From Spirochaetia bacterium (GTDB taxonomy: Bacteria; Spirochaetota; Spirochaetia; PWKH01): DNA of 17,108 nucleotides. Below the pieces are notes generated by a model. It did no database searches. It was not told where the DNA came from and worked only from the letters and a program-made list of their open reading frames with translations. The translations under genes were made by a program, and so were the position numbers. Location of the stretch: contig JAIPFS010000009.1 in assembly GCA_021736545.1 (NCBI GenBank), positions 1 through 17,108 of the forward strand, given 5' to 3'. Shown in pieces: positions 7,586-12,453 of this stretch (its first letter is position 1; every line of letters begins with the position of its first letter).

Positions 7586-8959
7586 CTAGTCCGCATCCTC
7601 AAGCTTACTGGAAAAAGCTGCCGTAACGGCATCATCCAATTGAGTACAGGGGAAATAAACGTTTGTACGTTTTATATTATTCGGCCCTACAACTCTCTTC
7701 ATTCCAAGATCAACTGCACTTTTTATGCGTTTTTCCATGTGACTGATTGGTCGTATTTCTCCAGCCAGGCTCAACTCTCCAGATGATGCTACGGTTTTAG
7801 ATAGCGGCTTCCCGGAACGGGCAGAATACAAAGCTAATGCAAGGGGCAGTTCTATACTTACTTCCTTCAGCCTAATCCCGCCAGCGACGTTTATATATAT
7901 ATCCTGTTTTGCAAATTCCATATTCAAATGTTTTTCCATAACCGCAGCTACTCTTGCAACTAAACCATTATCTACTTTATCTGCAAAGATTCTGGAATAT
8001 GCACCTTTTGACTCCACCGTAAGAGCTTGGATTTCAACTACATAAGCTCTTGTTCCTTCAAAAACAACTGAAAATGTTATCCCGGGAGGGAGCTTGCCTG
8101 CTCGCTGGGTCAGAAAAAATGAGAACGGATCTTCTACCGGTATAAGACCATGACTTTCCATGGTGAATATTCCTATTTCATCTACTGAACCGAAGCGATT
8201 TTTTGCTGCCCGAAGAAGCCTGACTCCTGTCTCACCTTGTTCAAAATAGAGCACTGTATCAACCATATGCTCGACAAGCTTAGGGCCTGCAATATTTCCC
8301 TCCTTAGTTACATGACCTACAAAAAATATTGCAGCTTCCTGCTCTTTTGCCCAGTCAATCAATTCCAAGCAGCCGAATTTAATCTGATTCACCGTACCTG
8401 GAATCGGTCCAGCTTCTTCACTGACAAGGGTCTGCACTGAATCTATGACAACTATTTCAGGAGTGTCTTTTCTTAAATGCCCCAAAAGAGACTCCAACCG
8501 GGTTTCGCAGAGAAGTTTCAGCCCTTGAGTGTTTAAACCGAGACGTTCAGCTCTATGTTTTATTTGACGTGGGGATTCTTCTCCGGATACATATATTGAC
8601 TTCTGTGTAGTCCCAACTGAAGCGAGCAGCTGAAGCATGAGAGTTGATTTTCCTATTCCAGGTTCACCCCCAATAAGAACAGCGCTTCCCCGAACAATAC
8701 CACCTCCTAGTACTTCATCCAATTCAGTTATACCGCTTGTAATCCTGAAAGGAGCATCCTGGGGAATAGAATGTATATCAATTAGAGAAGCTGAGTTTTG
8801 TGATTTTTCTTGTTTTCTTTGTGCCGAAGTATTTTTTTGTGAAGAAACTTTCTGTTCCTGAAAGGTATTCCAATTCCCGCATTCAGGACATCTACCCATC
8901 CATTTCGGTTCTTCATGTCCGCAGGAAGTACATATATAAATATATTTTTGTTTTGCCAT
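7586..8959 (-). CDS. radA: DNA repair protein RadA (branch-migration helicase-like ATPase)
   Basis: This cytosolic RecA-like ATPase promotes branch migration in homologous recombination. At 457 residues it matches the family length. The N-terminal zinc finger has Cys10, Cys13, Cys24 and Cys27 (CTSCGHEEPKWMGRCPECG). The ATPase core has Walker A GEPGIGKST (98-106), Walker B VVIDS (169-173) and the RadA-specific KNRFG motif (253-257). A Lon-protease-like domain, which lacks proteolysis in this family, fills about residues 280-457. The Shine-Dalgarno before the ATG is weak. The gene is last in the minus-strand run parA-parB-cyclophilin-radA, 38 bases after the cyclophilin gene, and is probably co-transcribed with it. 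Confidence 0.96.
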   Translation of the reverse strand: MAKQKYIYICTSCGHEEPKWMGRCPECGNWNTFQEQKVSSQKNTSAQRKQEKSQNSASLIDIHSIPQDAPFRITSGITELDEVLGGGIVRGSAVLIGGEPGIGKSTLMLQLLASVGTTQKSIYVSGEESPRQIKHRAERLGLNTQGLKLLCETRLESLLGHLRKDTPEIVVIDSVQTLVSEEAGPIPGTVNQIKFGCLELIDWAKEQEAAIFFVGHVTKEGNIAGPKLVEHMVDTVLYFEQGETGVRLLRAAKNRFGSVDEIGIFTMESHGLIPVEDPFSFFLTQRAGKLPPGITFSVVFEGTRAYVVEIQALTVESKGAYSRIFADKVDNGLVARVAAVMEKHLNMEFAKQDIYINVAGGIRLKEVSIELPLALALYSARSGKPLSKTVASSGELSLAGEIRPISHMEKRIKSAVDLGMKRVVGPNNIKRTNVYFPCTQLDDAVTAAFSSKLEDAD

Positions 8960-8997
8960 ATATCACATCAAACTTTTACTGCTTTTTGAAAATACTT

Positions 8998-9531
8998 TTA
9001 CAGTATCTCTTTAAATGAGTTTCTATTTACATGAAAAGATTCTGCATCGTTTCCTTTCCGGATTATTCTTAATGAATTAATACTGTCATTTTGCTGTATA
9101 GTATCTACCACATCTTGTCCTTCCAGGACTTTACCGAATACGGCATGACGCATATCCAACCAGGGAGCAGCCTTATGAGTAATGAAAAACTGACTTCCAT
9201 TTGTGTTCGGACCGCTGTTAGCCATTGATAATATACCGGCACTGTCATGCTTAAGCTTTGGGGAAAATTCATCGGAAAAAGCATAGCCTGGCCCGCCGGT
9301 TCCAGTCCCCAAGGGGCATCCGCCCTGTATCATGAAATCAGATATAACTCGATGAAACTTTAATCCATCATAAAACGGTTTCCCATTCCCATTCACCGGG
9401 AAAACCCCTTCAGCCAAGCCAATAAAATTTTTTACGGTACGCGGTACAGTTTTATATAAAAGCTCACAGACAATCTTTCCTTTCTGTGTATCAAATACCG
9501 CAAAAATTCCATTCTTATTTTCTTCAAGCAC
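8998..9531 (-). CDS. Cyclophilin-type peptidyl-prolyl cis-trans isomerase
   Basis: This enzyme accelerates cis-trans isomerisation of Xaa-Pro bonds during protein folding. It is a single cyclophilin domain of 177 residues with no signal peptide, so it is cytosolic. Key motifs are complete: FHRVI (59-63, catalytic Arg61), DFMIQGG (65-71), [17 protein letters not shown] (102-118), Trp124 (the residue linked to cyclosporin binding) and RHAVFG (128-133). The start is a GTG at 9531 with AGGAG eight bases upstream. It lies 34 bases after parB and 38 before radA, so it is probably part of that operon. Its link to chromosome segregation or repair is by position only. Confidence 0.93.
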   Translation of the reverse strand: MLEENKNGIFAVFDTQKGKIVCELLYKTVPRTVKNFIGLAEGVFPVNGNGKPFYDGLKFHRVISDFMIQGGCPLGTGTGGPGYAFSDEFSPKLKHDSAGILSMANSGPNTNGSQFFITHKAAPWLDMRHAVFGKVLEGQDVVDTIQQNDSINSLRIIRKGNDAESFHVNRNSFKEIL

Positions 9532-9565
9532 TCTATGTTCTCCTGTATTGTGTATTATAAATCAT

Positions 9566-10462
9566 CTATAACTCATCTTCCCGTCTGTTTACCGCCAGGA
9601 GATCATATAGTCTCTCCAAATCGTCCATTGAATAATAGCGAATTTCTACTTTACCTTTTTTTAAATCACCTTGAATCTGCACTTTTGTTCCTAATGCTTC
9701 AAGGAACTGTTCTTCCAACTGCTGAAGCTCTACGGGTTTGTTGACCCTCTTTTTTGTCTTCTTGGTATTACTAGCCCGAGACCCTTTGTTCAGTTCCGCA
9801 GCCATTTTTTCGCTTTCTCGTACAGAAAATCCTGAAGCCGTTATTTTTTTAAAAAGGTATTCACGATCTGCAGGATTTACAACTGACAGTAAAGCTCTTG
9901 CATGGCCTGCACTGATTTCTTTATTCTGCAGTGCTTCCTGCATATCTTCTCCAAGATTCAGAAGCCTTAGACTATTTGCTATGGTGGAACGTTTTTTTCC
10001 TAATCGCTTGGATAATTCTTCCTGGCTGATTTTAGTTTTTTCAACAAGAAATTTATAAGCTTTTGATTCCTCTATAGGATTTAAATTTTCTCGCTGTATA
10101 TTTTCAATCAAGGCTACTTCAAGCTTCTGTTCCTCTGATAATGTTTTAATAATAACAGGAATTTCTTGCATGCCCGCTTCTTTAGCAGCTCTAAATCGTC
10201 TTTCTCCAGCTACAATAGTATAGCGATTACCAGTTTTTTCCACTAATATCGGTTGAAGGATTCCCTGCTCCTTTATAGAACTGGCAAGCTCCTGCATAGA
10301 TTCTTCCGAAAATCCTTTTCTCGGCTGGTTAGGATTCGGATCAACCATGGAAATCCTGACAGAGTTAACCGTACTGGTTTCAGCCACCTCCTCCACAACA
10401 TCATCAAATGTATAATCTCCCATGAGAGAATTAATTCCTTTACCTAATCCACGTTTAGACAC
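9566..10462 (-). CDS. parB: Chromosome partitioning protein ParB (CTP-dependent DNA clamp)
   Basis: ParB binds parS, loads as a CTP-dependent sliding clamp, spreads along DNA and organises the origin together with ParA and SMC. This 298-residue protein has a ParA-interacting N-terminus (SKRGLGKGINSLM), box NPNQPRK (43-49), the CTP-binding arginine motif GERRFRA (86-92), the box ALIENIQRENLNPIEE (117-132) and a helix-turn-helix (ISQEELSKRLGKKRSTIANSLRLL, about 145-168). A lysine-rich linker (KKTKKRVNKP) leads to the C-terminal dimerisation domain. The start GTG lies inside the end of parA (8-base overlap), and its ribosome-binding site AAGGAGG is encoded within parA's last codons, so the two are probably translationally coupled. 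Two parS sites for it lie 1.3 and 1.9 kb upstream of its start. Confidence 0.96.
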   Translation of the reverse strand: MSKRGLGKGINSLMGDYTFDDVVEEVAETSTVNSVRISMVDPNPNQPRKGFSEESMQELASSIKEQGILQPILVEKTGNRYTIVAGERRFRAAKEAGMQEIPVIIKTLSEEQKLEVALIENIQRENLNPIEESKAYKFLVEKTKISQEELSKRLGKKRSTIANSLRLLNLGEDMQEALQNKEISAGHARALLSVVNPADREYLFKKITASGFSVRESEKMAAELNKGSRASNTKKTKKRVNKPVELQQLEEQFLEALGTKVQIQGDLKKGKVEIRYYSMDDLERLYDLLAVNRREDEL

Positions 10463-11213
10463 GAAGCATTACCTCCTTGGCAAGCTGTTTATAACGCTGG
10501 GCCCCAGCACAACGAGAATCATAAATATTTATAGGTACGCTATGCGAAGGGGCTTCGGATAAGCGAATATTTCTCGGAATTATGCTTTCAAACACTCTTC
10601 CCTGAAAATATTCCGAAACATCTGCAACCACATCATTGGCAAGACGTGTTCTTGAATCAAACATCGTAAAAAGAATACCCATAATATGAAGCCCTGGATT
10701 CAGCTTCTTCTGTACATTTTTAATAGTACGAACAAGCATACTTAAACCTTCCAAGGCAAAATATTCACACTGAAGAGGAATTATAACTGAATCTCCTGCA
10801 ACTAGACCATTAAGAGTTAAGATACCAAGAGAGGGAGGACAGTCTACACAAATATAATCCCAATCATCAGTATCCTGCTGTAACGCATTTTTTAGAAAAA
10901 ATTCCCGTCCTTCTAAATTAATGAGTTCAACATTGGCTCCCGTAAGATTGATATTTGAAGATACAACAAATAGATTCTGAACCGAAGTCTCCTGAACAGT
11001 TTCCCTTAGTTCTGCTTTCCCAGTTATAACCTCATATATACCTGGAAGCTCCTCATCAGCCCCAACACTACTTGAAAGGTTCCCCTGAGGATCGAAATCA
11101 ACTAAAAGTACTTTCTTGCCTTCTTCTGCAAGATAAGCCCCTAAATTTACTGCCGATGTAGTTTTCCCTACACCACCTTTTTGATTTGCAAATACTATCA
11201 CATTACCAGCCAT
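10455..11213 (-). CDS. parA: Chromosome partitioning ATPase ParA (Soj)
   Basis: This deviant-Walker ATPase binds DNA non-specifically as an ATP dimer and, with ParB, moves the origins apart. It has 252 residues: Walker A' KGGVGKTT (12-19), the A' aspartate motif DFDPQGN (39-45), Walker B CVDCPPSLG and the downstream PLQCEYFALEGLSML region. ATG 11213 is chosen because family members begin directly before the nucleotide-binding loop (MAGNVIVFANQKGG). The in-frame TTG at 11252 would lie upstream of the predicted promoter -10. There is no Shine-Dalgarno at the ATG, consistent with a leaderless message. The end overlaps parB by 8 bases. It is the first gene of the parA-parB-cyclophilin-radA run. 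Confidence 0.96.
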   Translation of the reverse strand: MAGNVIVFANQKGGVGKTTSAVNLGAYLAEEGKKVLLVDFDPQGNLSSSVGADEELPGIYEVITGKAELRETVQETSVQNLFVVSSNINLTGANVELINLEGREFFLKNALQQDTDDWDYICVDCPPSLGILTLNGLVAGDSVIIPLQCEYFALEGLSMLVRTIKNVQKKLNPGLHIMGILFTMFDSRTRLANDVVADVSEYFQGRVFESIIPRNIRLSEAPSHSVPINIYDSRCAGAQRYKQLAKEVMLRV

Positions 11214-11220
11214 GTGAAAT

Positions 11221-11249
11221 ACTATATCCCATTTTTTTTCTATTGTCAG
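11221..11249 (-). promoter_or_regulatory. Promoter of parA, predicted to give a leaderless mRNA
   Basis: On the minus strand CTGACA (11249-11244) and TATAGT (11226-11221) lie 17 bases apart, each five of six to consensus. Only seven bases separate the -10 from the parA ATG, so transcription should start at or next to the A of the start codon. Confidence 0.6.
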
Positions 11250-11300
11250 CAATCAAAAGTAAATTCCGATAAATTGATTAGTTTTTCACTGTTTTTTGTG

Positions 11301-11306
11301 TATACT
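11301..11306 (+). promoter_or_regulatory. Possible -10 element of the nfu gene
   Basis: TATACT lies 65 bases before the nfu ATG. No good -35 is visible at the right distance (TTAGTT at 17 bases is poor). A start near 11313 would give a leader of about 58 bases. Confidence 0.3.
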
Positions 11307-11370
11307 AGTCATAAACTCTTACTTGACCATTTTAAAAAGATTTTGTATTTTTTCATCAAGGAGAGTATTC

Positions 11371-11595
11371 ATGGAAGAACAAGTAAAATCTGCTATAAAT
11401 GATATACGGCCATCGCTGCAAAATGATGGTGGAGATATCGAATTCATAAGTGTCAGTCCTGAGTGGCACGTAAAAGTACGACTTGTTGGAGCTTGTGCCG
11501 GTTGTCCAATGTCACAAATGACTTTAAAACAGGGCGTAGAAAGATATTTGCGAGAAAAAGTTTCTCCAAAAATCGAAGTTGAATCAGTTAATTAA
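11371..11595 (+). CDS. nfu: NifU/Nfu-type Fe-S cluster scaffold or carrier protein (CxxC domain only)
   Basis: This is a 74-residue stand-alone NifU C-terminal domain, which binds and delivers [4Fe-4S] clusters to target enzymes. The two cluster cysteines are Cys42 and Cys45 in GACAGCPMSQMTLKQGVE, preceded by the family motif RPSLQNDGGDIEFISV (13-28). The start ATG 11371 has AAGGAG six bases upstream, which decides against a longer start inside the leader. It is shorter than fused Nfu proteins but normal for the minimal type. It points away from parA across a 157-base divergent gap and is followed by a strong intrinsic terminator, so it is monocistronic. Which enzymes it serves is not known. 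Confidence 0.93.
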   Translation: MEEQVKSAINDIRPSLQNDGGDIEFISVSPEWHVKVRLVGACAGCPMSQMTLKQGVERYLREKVSPKIEVESVN

Positions 11596-11637
11596 TTTTT
11601 TAATTTCTTTTTTTACATTTTTCAAATCTGGTAAATC

Positions 11638-11666
11638 ATGCAGCTGCAGTGCAGCTGCATTTTTTT
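11638..11666 (+). terminator. Strong intrinsic terminator of nfu
   Basis: A perfect 10-bp stem, ATGCAGCTGC and GCAGCTGCAT with loop AGT, is followed directly by six Ts. It lies 42 bases after the nfu stop. Confidence 0.9.
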
Positions 11667-11670
11667 GTTC

Positions 11671-11711
11671 TAAATATACACCATGCAGTGTATGAGTATG
11701 GTGTATATTTA
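11671..11711 (+). repeat. Perfect 14-bp inverted repeat just after the nfu terminator
   Basis: TAAATATACACCAT (11671-11684) and its exact complement (11698-11711) enclose a 13-base loop. The right arm is followed by TTATTTTTT, so it could be a second, back-up terminator. The AT-rich stem and the offset T-run make another structural or protein-binding role possible. Confidence 0.8.
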
Positions 11712-11803
11712 TTATTTTTTGATCTAATATAACTATATTAAATTACATGATAAGTAACTGAAAACAAAATTAACTGCAAAACAAAAGAAGAACTTATTAT
11801 TAT

Positions 11804-11819
11804 TGTTTCACGTGAAACA
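11804..11819. promoter_or_regulatory. parS site 1 (ParB-binding centromere sequence)
   Basis: TGTTTCACGTGAAACA is a perfect 16-bp palindrome identical to the consensus chromosomal parS. It lies in non-coding DNA 208 bases after nfu and about 1.3 kb upstream of parB on the same molecule. The palindrome does not extend beyond the 16 bases. Confidence 0.95.
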
Positions 11820-11882
11820 TACTTATACTGATATATCGCTTATAATGATATACTGAAAATATAAATATCCATTACTTTTCTT

Positions 11883-12009
11883 AATGAATGGAATCAATAC
11901 CCCGGGCCAAGTTCTGGACCCATGAAGCACTCATTACGTTTCGCCTCATCTGCTGCCTGAATGGACGGTGAATTCTACCTTGCTTTCCCTGAACTCGTTC
12001 GTAAATTTA
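11883..12009 (-). pseudogene. GC-richer patch, possible gene relic
   Basis: About 120 bases are clearly richer in G and C than their surroundings. On the minus strand they form a frame of 41 codons (reading ...RPFRQQMRRNVMSASWVQ...) that begins right after a stop codon and has no start with a ribosome-binding site. A 27-codon frame from ATG 11888 exists on the plus strand. I recognise neither; they may be a relic, a small RNA or chance. Confidence 0.2.
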
Positions 12010-12311
12010 ACCAACTTAATACTTCCGTTTTCTCACATCTTTTGGGAATTCATTAACTATTACTTTCTTCAAGGTAACTGAAGTTTTTAAAAATAGAACT
12101 AATATTAAAACTATTCAGCCCGAATCTTAAACTATTTTTTATCAATAATAAGACAATAACAAAACTCTAGAAAAACACCTAAGGTTCAGTAGAATATCTT
12201 TGAAAGGAATAGATAAGTTTTTCGGGATTTTTTTAAATTAAAGGGATAATCTATAAAGTGTAATTTTATTATATTTTCATCATAAATTAATCTTATATTC
12301 TCTTTTTTAAT

Positions 12312-12347
12312 CAGGAGAAACCTGAGATTAATGAGCCATTTCTCCTG
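12312..12347. repeat. 9-bp inverted repeat in the nfu-gyrA gap
   Basis: CAGGAGAAA (12312-12320) and TTTCTCCTG (12339-12347) flank an 18-base loop. There is no T-run after the stem on either strand. It could be a hairpin in read-through gyrA RNA or a protein site. Function is unknown. Confidence 0.6.
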
Positions 12348-12375
12348 CTCAACTTAAAGTTTAAAGTTTGAAGCT

Positions 12376-12414
12376 AAAAAAACTGGGAGTTGTTTCACGT
12401 GAAACAACTCCCAG
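12376..12414 (-). terminator. Intrinsic terminator of gyrB-gyrA, built around parS site 2
   Basis: A perfect 32-bp palindrome (12383-12414) has outer arms CTGGGAGT/ACTCCCAG and the 16-bp parS as its centre. On the minus strand it is followed at once by seven Ts (complement of 12376-12382). It begins 39 bases after the gyrA stop. As RNA it would fold into a hairpin of up to 14 pairs with a small loop, a classic strong terminator. Confidence 0.85.
12391..12406. promoter_or_regulatory. parS site 2 (ParB-binding), inside the gyrA terminator
   Basis: TGTTTCACGTGAAACA is identical to parS site 1, 587 bp away. It forms the exact centre of the terminator palindrome. The match to consensus parS is perfect. 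Confidence 0.95.
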
Positions 12415-12453
12415 AACATATACGAAGTATCTTACTTTTATTGGGAATTCATT

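Larger units (their letters stand above)
11667..12375. other. AT-rich non-coding region between the nfu terminator and gyrA
   Basis: No gene with coding support is visible. The stretch holds the 14-bp inverted repeat, parS site 1, a GC-richer patch at about 11885-12005, and an inverted repeat at 12312-12347. The rest is A/T-rich, with many A- and T-tracts. I looked for DnaA boxes (TTATCCACA and close variants) and saw none, so there is no direct evidence that it is the replication origin. Confidence 0.7.

Noticed and set aside
7579..7600. 8-bp direct repeat GCATCCTC around the radA stop
   Set aside because: Short enough to be chance.
11214..11252. Longer ParA start at TTG 11252
   Set aside because: It would add 13 residues not seen in the family and would place the start upstream of the predicted -10 element, without a Shine-Dalgarno.
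11596..12453. DnaA boxes marking oriC
   Set aside because: No TTATCCACA or near variant was found by eye on either strand.
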